The notes: generated by a model from the letters alone, not told the origin. DNA of 64,000 nt from Sphingomonas sp. 28-66-16 (GCA_002281485.1 NCGF01000023.1:1-64000), one strand, 5' to 3'. Shown: positions 1 to 7,753, numbered from the stretch's first letter. A program made the numbers and translations.

Positions 1-186
1 CAAGTTAAGCGATATCAGGAATTGGCTAGCTCATATGCTCTTACGGCGCATGAGATAACCTTCGTAAAAGCCAATTTCACAAGAGCAAATGTGGAAGAAC
101 TATTCGGAAGGTATGTCGCCGACGCCGAGAACGCCTTCTCGCGTGAACACACCCAATGGTCAGCACGTAAGGACGTAGGCGCATAG
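1..186 (+). CDS. SLATT-family two-TM effector, C-terminal fragment (5' end outside window)
   Basis: An open frame runs from base 1 to a TAG at 184-186 and has no start inside the window, so this is the last 61 residues of a longer protein. The tail reads LTAHEITFVKAN, then VADAENAFSREHTQW. A final helix with S-R-E-H-T-x-W is what I know from the C-termini of SLATT/DUF4231-type proteins. Members of that family have two membrane helices and are proposed pore-forming effectors next to nucleotide-second-messenger (CBASS-like) systems; the membrane helices here would lie off the left edge. Codons such as AGA, ATA, CTA and AGC make it clearly richer in AT than the rest of the window, which suggests horizontal transfer. 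The family call rests on remembered motifs only; the open frame and the stop are directly visible. Confidence 0.55.
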   Translation, partial: QVKRYQELASSYALTAHEITFVKANFTRANVEELFGRYVADAENAFSREHTQWSARKDVGA

Positions 187-321
187 AGCGGAAATTACGG
201 AAATTATGGTGCTAGTTTACTAAATTCACCAACTGGCAACTATCACGACGCCCCATACCGCCAAATTAGTCAACCCTTGATCCCCCGCCCCGCCGGGGGC
301 ATCCTCGCTGCATGCCCATGA

Positions 322-416
322 CAGTTCCGGGGAAACCAGTTCCGGGGACACAATACTTGACAGTTCCGGGGACACGACAGTTCCGGGGACACGACAGTTC
401 CGGGGACACAATACTT
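322..416. repeat. Cluster of five CAGTTCCGGGGA repeats
   Basis: CAGTTCCGGGGA starts at 322, 337, 361, 378 and 395. The copies at 337 and 395 extend identically to CAATACTT. Spacing is 15, 24, 17 and 17 bases, so this is a loose direct array. The reverse-complement form GTGTCCCCGGAACTG resembles the repeated sequence often seen downstream of REP-associated (Y1) transposases, but no such transposase is visible here. The array sits between the SLATT fragment and a broken SEC-C gene. Confidence 0.8.
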
Positions 417-454
417 AAATCGCAACCAGCGACCTCTGCCCCGAACCACGCCGC

Positions 455-700
455 TCACCGCCAATAATCCGCCCGCTCGGCCCCGTCGAAACCGACCCGA
501 TGTCATGCAGCATGCCTTGAAATCTCTTCCCCGAACCGCACGGGCACGGGTCACGCCGGCCGAGCTTTTCCAGCAGCTCCACTTCGCCGCCGCGCACGGT
601 GCGCAGGCCGCGTTTGACGTTGGTCTCGCTCGGGAAGCCCTTACGACGCTTTGAGGTGACCTCGAAAGCACGGGCGGTCGTCTTGATCGATACGGGTCAT
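455..700 (-). pseudogene. Small SEC-C zinc-motif protein, broken by three frameshifts
   Basis: A start codon at 700-698 follows a strong AGGAGG ribosome site. Reading onward needs three +1 shifts to give a coherent 80-residue product ending with TGA at 457-455. The product holds the SEC-C zinc motif ([11 protein letters not shown], then KACC), with cysteines at about residues 52, 54, 63 and 64. Two breaks are clearly located: TTTC stands where TTC (Phe) is expected near 520-522 and 489-491. The first break lies between about 667 and 697, possibly also a TTTC at 664-667. After correction the end reads [13 protein letters not shown] and then stop. SEC-C motifs occur at the SecA C-terminus and in many small proteins of unknown role. 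It could be a real pseudogene or a set of sequencing errors. Confidence 0.6.
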
Positions 701-891
701 GGTCGCCTCCTCTTGATGCCGGGTCGGTGCCGACCCGATGCTTGCCCATACACAGGCGCGCTCGCCTTGAGCAAATCCATTGGGCAACGCAGCCGAACCG
801 ACCCGATCGATGACGTTCAGCGAACCTCAACCCCTGATTGACTATTATCCCCCAGACACCGATATTTGCATCGATGAAACAGGAGCAGAAC

Positions 892-1026
892 ATGGTTGCG
901 CTGAAAAAGCCCGATGCCCGCCCTGTCCGCCGGGCGCGTCCGACGGGAGAGAAATTCGACCCCGTCGAGGCCCACAAGCAGGCGATGGACTTGTACCCCA
1001 AAGTGATGGCCAAACTCGCCGAGTGA
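892..1026 (+). CDS. Putative antitoxin of the Doc/Fic pair
   Basis: A 44-residue basic protein. The start at 892 is chosen because AGGAG at 881-885 is well spaced from it; the in-frame ATGs at 838 and 874 have poorer sites. The N-terminal half is rich in Arg and Pro (KPDARPVRRARPTG) and the C-terminal half (DPVEAHKQAMDLYPKVMAKL) looks helical. I do not recognise the family. The role is inferred from its position: its stop codon overlaps the GTG start of the Doc toxin gene by three bases, the usual antitoxin-then-toxin arrangement with translational coupling. Confidence 0.6.
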   Translation: MVALKKPDARPVRRARPTGEKFDPVEAHKQAMDLYPKVMAKLAE

Positions 1027-1415
1027 GTGAGCCGACCTGGATCGACGCAGAAGACCTCATCGAGTTCAACAATCTGCTCGTGTCGGCGTCGGGAGAGCCA
1101 TTCGCGATTATCAGTCCCGAACTGGTCGATAGCGCCGTTTACCGGCCCCGCCATATCTTGCGTTACGACGGCGATGCTGATGTCGTCCGGCTGGGCTGCG
1201 CCCTCGCCACATCGATCGCCCGGAACCATCCGTTTCAGCAAGGCAACAAGCGCACCGCACAAGCCGCTTTATTCCGCTTCCTGTGGATCAACGGCTTCAC
1301 CTTTACCGATCCCGACAATGCCGAGCTCGCAGCGGCATTGATTGACCTTGTCGACCACAGCATCTCCGAAGAGGAATATATCGAGGTTATCGATCGGCAT
1401 GTGATCGAGCGATAG
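1023..1415 (+). CDS. doc: Death-on-curing (Doc/Fic) family toxin
   Basis: The product has 130 residues and starts at GTG 1023, overlapping the upstream antitoxin stop. The Fic signature is visible as HPFQQGNKRTA, with the catalytic His at about residue 69. P1 Doc is about 126 residues, so the length fits. Doc enzymes inactivate translation by phosphorylating EF-Tu; related Fic enzymes AMPylate proteins. The position usually occupied by the acidic metal ligand (HxFx[D/E]) is Gln here, although the GNKR part is intact, so chemistry or metal use might differ. An N-terminal segment containing ELVDSAVYRPRHIL fits Doc-type proteins. The toxin role is inferred from family and gene order. Confidence 0.85.
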   Translation: MSEPTWIDAEDLIEFNNLLVSASGEPFAIISPELVDSAVYRPRHILRYDGDADVVRLGCALATSIARNHPFQQGNKRTAQAALFRFLWINGFTFTDPDNAELAAALIDLVDHSISEEEYIEVIDRHVIER

Positions 1416-1570
1416 GGCCGCGCAGTACGTCGGATCGGGCTGCGCCCGTCCGTCGCCCGGTGTTCGGGCCGCGACGCGGATCAGCGGCTAATCCGCTGGC
1501 CGAAGCGCTGTCCTACACGCCGAAAAAGGTATAACTGGTTCCGCTCCTGAAACATCGGAGGAGCGCACCA

Positions 1571-2311
1571 ATGACCCGACGCCGCCGCGAAGCACGCGAA
1601 ATGTCGAACGAGGAGTTCGATGCCTGGCTGGCCGCCAGCGACCGGATCGACGCCACCAAGGCAGCCGCCAATGAGGAGGGCGGGCCGCGGCTGTCGCTCG
1701 TCCAGATCGTCGAGCGCGCTGTGCCCGTGCCGACCGACCTGCTGCCGCCCGCGCCCCTGGCCGACGCCCCGCCCGCCGATCCGGACGCCACCGCCACCGC
1801 CACCGCCCCGCCCGCTGCCGAACCGCTCGACGGCATCATCCTCCCCGACAGCCGCAAGCGGCTGACCGGCTGGAGCGCGCAGCGCCAGCGGCTGTTCCTC
1901 GATGCGCTTGCCGAGACGGGCTCGGTCCATGCCGCCGCCTGCGACGCCGGCCTGTCCGCGCGCAGCGCCTATCGCCTGCGCGCGCGTTCTCCAGCCTTTG
2001 CCGCCGCCTGGGACACCGCCGATCAGCTCGCGGTCGGCCGCCTGACGGCACTTGCCTTCGACCGCGCTATCCATGGTCGTACCGAACAGGTTTGGGAGAA
2101 TGGCGAGCTCGTCGTCGAAAAGCGGCTACCCAGCGACAAGCTGCTGATGTGGCTGCTCGCCCGTCTCGATCCGCGCCGCTTCGCCGCGCCTTGGGAAGTG
2201 CGCAAGGACGGTGCCGCCGACCCTCAGACCGCCGCCCGAGCCGCCTTCCCGGCGCAACTGGAAAGCCTCAGCGACGTGGCGGCGGATCAGCGTCCCGGCA
2301 CGTGCCCATGA
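1571..2311 (+). CDS. HTH protein resembling a phage terminase small subunit
   Basis: The product has 246 residues and begins after GGAG at about 1558. The first 25 residues are basic and charged, then comes a Pro/Ala-rich, low-complexity linker (about residues 50-85). The conserved core begins near residue 95 with WSAQRQRLFLDALAETG, followed by a helix-turn-helix-like stretch (AACDAGLSARSAYRLRAR). That pattern is typical of terminase-small-subunit-like DNA-binding proteins. No terminase large subunit or portal gene is nearby, so a packaging role is unlikely. It may be a chromosomal relative of unknown function common in sphingomonads. Function not assigned. Confidence 0.65.
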   Translation: MTRRRREAREMSNEEFDAWLAASDRIDATKAAANEEGGPRLSLVQIVERAVPVPTDLLPPAPLADAPPADPDATATATAPPAAEPLDGIILPDSRKRLTGWSAQRQRLFLDALAETGSVHAAACDAGLSARSAYRLRARSPAFAAAWDTADQLAVGRLTALAFDRAIHGRTEQVWENGELVVEKRLPSDKLLMWLLARLDPRRFAAPWEVRKDGAADPQTAARAAFPAQLESLSDVAADQRPGTCP

Positions 2312-2357
2312 TCACAGGGAACATTGGGGAACATTCGCGCCCCGAACAGACCGCGCG

Positions 2358-2894
2358 TTACTTCTTCTCTTCGGGCTTGCGATAGTCCTTGTGACACGCG
2401 CCGCAGGTCTTGCCGAGCGCGCCGAACTGGGTCGCGAAGCCCGCCGTGTCACCGGCCTTGCCGAGATCGGCGAGGGTGCGCGCGGCGGCGCTCATGTTGG
2501 CGGCGGCGGTCTCGAAGCCGGCGCGGTCACTCCAGACGGTCGGCAGCGCGTCGCTTTCGGGGGTGTCGGTGCCGGGCGGGAACATCGTCGGGATCGCCTT
2601 GCCCCAGCCGGCGAGCGCGGCGGCGGGCAGCGCCAGCGTCTTGACGTCGTCGCCGCGCGCAATCCCCGCCTTGATCCCGAGGAACGAGGCAACCGCTAGA
2701 TGAAAGCCCGCCTGCCGCGCCTGGACGATGCCGGCATGCATCATCTTTTCATGCTCGGCATGCATCGCCTTCATCTGGTCGGGACTCATGCCCTTCATGC
2801 TGTCCTGCGCGGCAGCGCGGGGCGCCGTCAGCGCGATGCTGCCAGTAGCGGCGAGTGCGGCGGCGGCGAACAGAATCGTGGTGGCGCGCATCAT
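2358..2894 (-). CDS. Cytochrome c' (class II c-type cytochrome)
   Basis: The 178-residue product has a signal peptide (FAAAALAATGSIALTAPRAAA), then a four-helix-bundle-like domain that ends in the haem-attachment motif CGACHKDY close to the C-terminus. A C-terminal CxxCH is the hallmark of class II cytochromes c. They act in the periplasm and bind NO or carry electrons. The segment DSMKGMSPDQMKAMHAEH is rich in Met and His. The start was placed at 2894 because a GGGAGA site precedes it and because it opens directly into the signal peptide; the frame stays open further upstream. It stands alone and is divergent from the next small gene. Confidence 0.88.
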   Translation of the reverse strand: MMRATTILFAAAALAATGSIALTAPRAAAQDSMKGMSPDQMKAMHAEHEKMMHAGIVQARQAGFHLAVASFLGIKAGIARGDDVKTLALPAAALAGWGKAIPTMFPPGTDTPESDALPTVWSDRAGFETAAANMSAAARTLADLGKAGDTAGFATQFGALGKTCGACHKDYRKPEEKK

Positions 2895-3047
2895 CAGGTC
2901 TCCCTCGGGGCAGGCAAGTGCGCCGCAAAGGCTAGCCCAGCGGCCCACGCCGCACAAGCCGTGCTGACAGTGCCCGGGAGACGGCAAGCGTGCGATTAAC
3001 CCCGCCCGCCAAGGGTCGCTTAACCCGGCGCATGACAAGATGCCGTC

Positions 3048-3278
3048 ATGCCGTTCGCGAAACTTTTCCGCAGCCGATGGTCAGCGCTCCTGTGGGCGGG
3101 CGGAATCCTGTGGACGGCTTATGACGTTGCCGGTGCCGCCCCCTCCCCCGTGGCGGTGCCGGCAAATGGGCAGGCGGCGAATGCCGATGCGCCCGTCGAC
3201 GTCACCGGCACGCCGGTATCGAAGGAGGATCTCGCCGTGCTTGCCCATTTCGGCGACGGCGGCAGCGGGAACCATTGA
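3048..3278 (+). CDS. Small exported or membrane-anchored hypothetical protein
   Basis: A 76-residue protein with a basic N-terminus (MPFAKLFRSRW), one hydrophobic segment at about residues 12-30 and a Pro/Ala-rich tail with VSKEDLAVLAHFG near the end. It resembles an uncleaved signal anchor or a signal peptide with a short mature part. It lies divergent from the cytochrome c' gene and convergent with the DUF1801 gene. I do not recognise a family. Codon use fits the neighbours, which supports it being real. Confidence 0.5.
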   Translation: MPFAKLFRSRWSALLWAGGILWTAYDVAGAAPSPVAVPANGQAANADAPVDVTGTPVSKEDLAVLAHFGDGGSGNH

Positions 3279-3297
3279 CCGGGGCTGCCGTGCCGGT

Positions 3298-3903
3298 TCA
3301 GCAACTCTCATATTTCCAATGCCGCTTCTTGCCCTCGCGCAGCCACAGGATCGCCTCGGCGGTGCGCTTGTCGCGGGTTTCCTGCCGCTTCGCTTGGGCG
3401 ATCCACTCGATATAGTCGCGGCGACCGCTCGGCGGGAAGCCATCGAAGGTCGCCTTGGCAGCGGCGTCGCCGGCAAGCGCGGCGGCGAGTTCGGGCGGGA
3501 TGACGGGTTCGGACGTCGCCGAAACGGCCGGCTTGAGCGTTCGCTTTCGCGCGCTCGGGCCGGCATCGATCAGCGCGATCGCCGCCGTCACCAGCGTGGC
3601 GAAAGCGGCCGGCTCGGGCAGATCGGCGATGCCGGTCAGCTTGCCGAATTGCCCCATCGCCTCGCCTTCCTGGCCGGTCGGCGAGGCGTCGCGCCGCCAC
3701 AAGCCGAAGCTCGCATGCTGCTTGAACGCGGCCATATTGGCGAGCAGCGCGCCGTCGATCGTGAAGAACGGCATGCTCCACTTGATCGTCTCGCCGACGC
3801 GCGGATCGACGGCATGCATCCGGTGGCGGAGTTCGATCAGGATCGGCCGGGCGAAATCGGCTTGGCGGGCGATATAGGCATCGACGAGCGGGTCGGTCGG
3901 CAT
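3298..3903 (-). CDS. DUF1801/YdeI-OmpD-associated family protein
   Basis: The 201-residue product has two parts. Residues 1-110 match the DUF1801 (YdhG-like) pattern: DPLVDAYIARQADFARPIL, then ETIKWSMPFFTIDGALL. Residues about 130-201 match the YdeI/OmpD-associated (OmdA) pattern: an IPPELAAAL segment, then GRRDYIEWIAQAKRQETR followed by a basic end. Such fusions are common in bacteria; some relatives were linked to bacteriocin protection or outer-membrane protein expression, but the biochemical role is not settled. It is probably cytoplasmic, with no signal peptide. Confidence 0.8.
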   Translation of the reverse strand: MPTDPLVDAYIARQADFARPILIELRHRMHAVDPRVGETIKWSMPFFTIDGALLANMAAFKQHASFGLWRRDASPTGQEGEAMGQFGKLTGIADLPEPAAFATLVTAAIALIDAGPSARKRTLKPAVSATSEPVIPPELAAALAGDAAAKATFDGFPPSGRRDYIEWIAQAKRQETRDKRTAEAILWLREGKKRHWKYESC

Positions 3904-3989
3904 CGGCAGTCTCCTGCTCGGTTGCCGCCATCGTCGCGCGCCGTCCGCCAGGCGTCAAGCACGATGCCCGCCGCTCCCGGCGGACTGGC

Positions 3990-4214
3990 TCAACCGTCGT
4001 CGGTATCGACGATCCGGTCGCCGTCCTCTTCGTCGTCCATGCCTTCGTCGGGCTCTTCGCCGCCCAGATCGGTCACCAGATCGGTGATGATCGTGCCGTG
4101 GCCGGTCTGGGTCGCCTCGAGGATTTCGGCGCGCTGGCTTTCGTCATAGCCGTCCTCGTCATAGCCATCGTCGCTCGTGCCCGAGCCCGGGGCCTTTCTG
4201 TCGCCACTCATCAT
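3990..4214 (-). CDS. Small very acidic hypothetical protein
   Basis: The product has 74 residues (73 if the second ATG is used) and is preceded by an AGGAG site about five bases upstream. It is strongly acidic: DDGYDEDGYDE near the N-terminus and a long Asp/Glu-rich tail. The middle, ILEATQTGHGTIITDLVTDL, is the only less charged part. The composition suggests an unfolded or DNA-mimic-like protein, but no function is known to me. The acidic coding and the ribosome site support expression. It is followed at a distance by the DUF1801 gene on the same strand. Confidence 0.6.
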   Translation of the reverse strand: MMSGDRKAPGSGTSDDGYDEDGYDESQRAEILEATQTGHGTIITDLVTDLGGEEPDEGMDDEEDGDRIVDTDDG

Positions 4215-4297
4215 CGCATCGTCTCCTGATCGCCGTAAGATGCCGATCGCAGCGCCAACGACCGCAACGGGCGATGGTTCCGCTGGTCGCCCAGCCC

Positions 4298-5539
4298 TCA
4301 GGTCGGGCGGAAAAGCCGCCCGCGCTCGGTCACCGCGACGATCGCCAGCGCGACCAGCGCGGCCGCCATGAACCCGGTGTAGAGCGGTACCGTCGTTCCG
4401 TTGAACGACTGGCCGATCAGCGCGCCGAGCACCGCGCCGGCGGTGACGGTGATGAAGCCCTGCACGCTCGAAGCGGTGCCAGCGATATGCCCCATGTTCG
4501 CCATTGCCATCGACGAGAAGTTGGCGGTGGCGAGGCCGAAGCACCCCATCGCCATTGCCTGCAGGATGGCGAAGCTCCAGATCGTCTCGGCCCCCGCCTC
4601 GGCGATCACGAGGTGAATCGCCGACACCACGACCAGCACGAGCAGCGCCCCGTGCGATATCCGCCGCATGCCGACCCGCATCACGATCCGCGAATTGAGC
4701 AGATTGGCCAGCGCCATCGCGCTCGCCACGCCCATGAACACCGGCACGAGCAGGCGCTGATCCTGAGTCAGCTGGAAAACGATCTGCTGCACCGAATTGA
4801 TGAAGCCGTAAAGCGCGCCCATCAGCGACGCCGCCGCCAGCGTATAGCCGATCGACAAGCGGTCGACGAGCGTCGCCCGCCACCCCGCCACGAGCCGCGC
4901 GATCGACAAGGGCGTGCGATCGGCGGGCTTGAGCGTCTCGGGCATGCGGATCACGAACCAGATCAGGATCGCCGCGCTCACCGCCGCGATCATCACGAAG
5001 ATCAGCCGCCATTCGGCGAACAGCAGGATCAGTTCGCCGAACGAGGGCGCCAGCACCGGCGCCGCCATGAACACCATGAACGCGAGACTCATTACCCGCG
5101 CCATCGCCCGCCCCGAATAGCAATCGCGCACCAGCGCCACCGTCACCACCCGCGACGCGGCGATCGCCAGTCCGCCGACAAAGCGGGCGATCAGCAGCAG
5201 CACGAAGCTGCTCGAAAACGCCGCGACCAGATTGGCGACGACATAAAGGCTCAGCGCCGCCACCAGCACCGGCCGCCGCCCATAGCGATCGGCGAGCGGG
5301 CCGTGCACCAGCTGGGCGAGCCCGAAGCCGATCAGGAACGCGCTGATCACGAACTGGCGCTGGTTGGCCCCGGCGACGTCGAGCGCCTGACCGATTGCCG
5401 GGAGCGCGGGCAGCATCGAATCGATCCCGAGCGCGGTCAGCGCCATCAACGCCGCGACGAGCGCCACGAACTCGACAAAGCCGAGCGGCGCGCCGCTCAT
5501 CTCTTCGACGGCTGGCGCAACGGATTGCTGGAGATTCAT
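4298..5539 (-). CDS. Bcr/CflA-type MFS drug-efflux transporter
   Basis: The 413-residue protein has about twelve hydrophobic segments. It begins LALMALTALGIDSMLPALP, the typical first helix of the Bcr/CflA group, and has the MFS loop signature GPLADRYGRRPVL between helices 2 and 3. The expected role is proton-driven export of drugs or small metabolites across the inner membrane. The start at 5539 (MNLQQSV) is preferred over an upstream in-frame start because it leaves a short cytoplasmic N-terminus. No regulator is adjacent. The substrate cannot be told from the sequence. Confidence 0.88.
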   Translation of the reverse strand: MNLQQSVAPAVEEMSGAPLGFVEFVALVAALMALTALGIDSMLPALPAIGQALDVAGANQRQFVISAFLIGFGLAQLVHGPLADRYGRRPVLVAALSLYVVANLVAAFSSSFVLLLIARFVGGLAIAASRVVTVALVRDCYSGRAMARVMSLAFMVFMAAPVLAPSFGELILLFAEWRLIFVMIAAVSAAILIWFVIRMPETLKPADRTPLSIARLVAGWRATLVDRLSIGYTLAAASLMGALYGFINSVQQIVFQLTQDQRLLVPVFMGVASAMALANLLNSRIVMRVGMRRISHGALLVLVVVSAIHLVIAEAGAETIWSFAILQAMAMGCFGLATANFSSMAMANMGHIAGTASSVQGFITVTAGAVLGALIGQSFNGTTVPLYTGFMAAALVALAIVAVTERGRLFRPT

Positions 5540-5662
5540 GCGCGGCCCATGCCCGATGCCGCGCCCAGCGTCACCCCCGTTGTTGCGCATGCCCCCGGTC
5601 CCGCCCCTTGCCTTGCGCGGCGAGGCGTATTAACGAACCAATACACTATCGGAGGAACCGCC

Positions 5663-6178
5663 ATGACTCGTCCTGCCCTTGCTCTGGCCCTGCCGCTGGC
5701 GCTGCTGGCGCTTCCCCTTGCCGGTTGCGGCGAAGGGCATGACGGCGAAGGCACGACGATCACGCTCAACGCGGGCGACAAGGACGGCAATTTCACCGCG
5801 GGCGTCGACGGCAATACCGGGCAGGTGGCGATCGACGCGCCGGGCTTCACGGGCAAGCTCACGTTGCCCAGGTTCATGCTGTCGGGCACCGATGTCGATC
5901 TCAACGGCGCCAAGCTCTATCCAGGCTCGAAGGTCACCTCGATGAACATCAACGCCGGCGGCGACGACAAAAGCAGCGTGCGGATCGTCTTCGACAGCCC
6001 GGCTGCGCCCGAAAAGGTCCGCGACTGGTTTGCCGACAAACTCGCCAAGGCCGATTTTTCGCTCAAGAGCCAGGGCATGGCGCTGGTCGGCACCGACAAC
6101 GAGCACAAGCCTTTCCGGCTCGAGATCACGCCAGCCGGCGCCGATCGGTCGAAAGGCACGATCACCGCCGGGAGCTGA
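5663..6178 (+). CDS. Exported lipoprotein, paralogue 1 of a tandem pair
   Basis: A GGAGG site at 5651-5655 precedes a 171-residue lipoprotein: signal peptide of about 20 residues ending in the lipobox LAGC. Residues about 30-95 are Gly/Asp-rich and beta-like (TITLNAGDKDGNFTAG). The C-terminal part has VRDWFADKLAKADFSLKSQG then LVGTDNEHKPFRLEI. The same pattern recurs in the next gene, so the two are paralogues. It is likely tethered in the periplasm. No function is known to me. Confidence 0.75.
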   Translation: MTRPALALALPLALLALPLAGCGEGHDGEGTTITLNAGDKDGNFTAGVDGNTGQVAIDAPGFTGKLTLPRFMLSGTDVDLNGAKLYPGSKVTSMNINAGGDDKSSVRIVFDSPAAPEKVRDWFADKLAKADFSLKSQGMALVGTDNEHKPFRLEITPAGADRSKGTITAGS

Positions 6179-6283
6179 GACGTCGGGTGCGGTGGTGGCT
6201 CACATCCGTGCCCTCAACGGGCGGGTGATTGACGCAACGGGTGGCGCCCCGCACACATTGATCGCCGTCATCCGGAGCTGACC

Positions 6284-6706
6284 ATGACCCGAACGATCCC
6301 GATCGTGCTGGCGCTCGCCCTGTCGCAGGCTGCTTGCAGCGAACGGGCCGCGACGCCCCGCGCTGTCACTGTCGATTGCGGCATGACGCCGGGCGATGCG
6401 ATGCCGATGCCCGATGGTGCGATCGCCAACATCGCGATGGTCAGGCTGCCCCCGGGGGCAGTGCTGCGGCGGAGTATGAAGATCATGCCGCACGAAATCG
6501 ACGATATGACGAGCATCAGTTTCACGGCGCCGGCACCGCCCAAAGCGGTTCGTGACTGGTTCGCCAGCGAGCTGGCGACCGAGCATTATGCGCTCCGTGA
6601 AAGGGGCAACAGCCTGATCGGCACCGACGATCGCGGCAAACCCTATCGGCTCGATCTGATGGCGACGCCCGACGGGCACACGATGGGCGTCATCAGCAGG
6701 AGCTGA
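6284..6706 (+). CDS. Exported lipoprotein, paralogue 2 of a tandem pair
   Basis: The 140-residue product begins with a signal peptide and the lipobox SQAAC (Cys at about residue 18). The C-terminal half aligns by eye with the gene 105 bases upstream: AVRDWFASELATEHYALRERG against VRDWFADKLAKADFSLKSQG, then LIGTDDRGKPYRLDL against LVGTDNEHKPFRLEI. The N-terminal halves differ (here with many Met and Pro). This points to an old local duplication followed by divergence. Both are probably transcribed together. Function unknown. Confidence 0.7.
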   Translation: MTRTIPIVLALALSQAACSERAATPRAVTVDCGMTPGDAMPMPDGAIANIAMVRLPPGAVLRRSMKIMPHEIDDMTSISFTAPAPPKAVRDWFASELATEHYALRERGNSLIGTDDRGKPYRLDLMATPDGHTMGVISRS

Positions 6707-6772
6707 TTCAACAAGCATCGACTCTGTTCGATCGCGACGGGGGCTCCTATGTGAGTCTTTCAGTTCCGCGCA

Positions 6773-7753
6773 ATGGATCAATTGACGATGCTCGATACGC
6801 CGACCGCCTCCAAGACTGCTCAGGTCCCTGCCCTGTCGCTGACCCAAGACGCGACCGACCCGGCGGGCTTCGCTGCCGCGATCGGCGGCTCGTTCGAGCG
6901 CTTCGGCTTCGCGGTGATCGCCGATCACGGCATCCCCCAGCCGCTGATCGATCGCGCCTGGGCCGAGACAAGTGCCTTCTTCGACCTGCCCGAGGCCGAG
7001 AAGCGCGGCTATTTCACCCCCGCCGGCGGCGGCCAGCGCGGTTATACGCCGTTCAAGACCGAAATCGCCAAGGGCGCAAGCGCCGTCGACCTCAAGGAAT
7101 TCTGGCACGTCGGCCGCGATCTTCCCGCCGGGCACAAATTTGGCGATGTGATGCCCCCCAATATCTGGCCCGCCCGCCCCAAGGGGTTTCGCGATACCTT
7201 CACCGACTTGTTCGCCGCGTTCGATCGGGCGGGCGACGTCATCCTGTCGGCGATCGCCCGGCACCTCGGCCTTGCCGATGCCTGGTTCGACCCGGCGGTC
7301 AAGGACGGCAATTCGATCCTGCGGTTGCTCCACTATCCACCGATCCCCGCCGATGCAGAAGGCGTGCGCGCCGGCGCGCACGAGGACATCAACCTGATCA
7401 CATTGCTGCTCGGCGCCGAGGAAGCGGGGCTCGAACTGCTCGACCGCGACGGCGAATGGCTCGCGATCAAGCCGCCCGAGGGCGCGCTGGTCGTCAATGT
7501 CGGTGACATGCTTCAGCGGCTGACCAACCATGTCCTGCCGTCGACCACCCACCGCGTCGTCAACCCGCCGCCCGAGCGCCGCGCCGTGCCGCGCTATTCG
7601 ATGCCGTTCTTCCTGCACCCCGCGCCCGATTTCCTGATCGAGACGCTCCCGGGCTGCATCAGCGCCGCCAACCCCAATCGCTACCCGACGCCGATCACCG
7701 CACATGACTATCTCCACGAGCGGCTCGTCGAGATCGGGCTGGTGAAGAAATAG
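6773..7753 (+). CDS. Isopenicillin-N-synthase-like 2OG/Fe(II) oxygenase
   Basis: The 326-residue product has the DIOX_N-type start (FERFGFAVIADHGIP) and the core 2OG-Fe(II) domain. The iron ligands are visible as HED in AGAHEDINLITLL (about residue 205) and as the distal His in STTHRVVN (about 260). The co-substrate Arg is in RYSMPFFLHP. The family oxidises small molecules; the substrate is not predictable, but bacterial relatives of this length occur in many proteobacteria. A second ATG at 6788 is possible. It precedes hom with an inverted-repeat element between them, so co-transcription is uncertain. Confidence 0.85.
   Translation: MDQLTMLDTPTASKTAQVPALSLTQDATDPAGFAAAIGGSFERFGFAVIADHGIPQPLIDRAWAETSAFFDLPEAEKRGYFTPAGGGQRGYTPFKTEIAKGASAVDLKEFWHVGRDLPAGHKFGDVMPPNIWPARPKGFRDTFTDLFAAFDRAGDVILSAIARHLGLADAWFDPAVKDGNSILRLLHYPPIPADAEGVRAGAHEDINLITLLLGAEEAGLELLDRDGEWLAIKPPEGALVVNVGDMLQRLTNHVLPSTTHRVVNPPPERRAVPRYSMPFFLHPAPDFLIETLPGCISAANPNRYPTPITAHDYLHERLVEIGLVKK

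Noticed and set aside
270-1262. Minus-strand frame of 330 codons across the repeat cluster, SEC-C gene and Doc gene
   Set aside because: It crosses the repeat array and reads antisense to the Doc toxin; only a short part matches the broken SEC-C gene.
4274-6178. Long plus-strand open frame of over 600 codons antisense to the MFS gene
   Set aside because: It is rich in Arg, His and Pro, has no recognisable motifs before the lipoprotein part and is a GC-rich shadow of the transporter; only the lipoprotein from 5663 is real.
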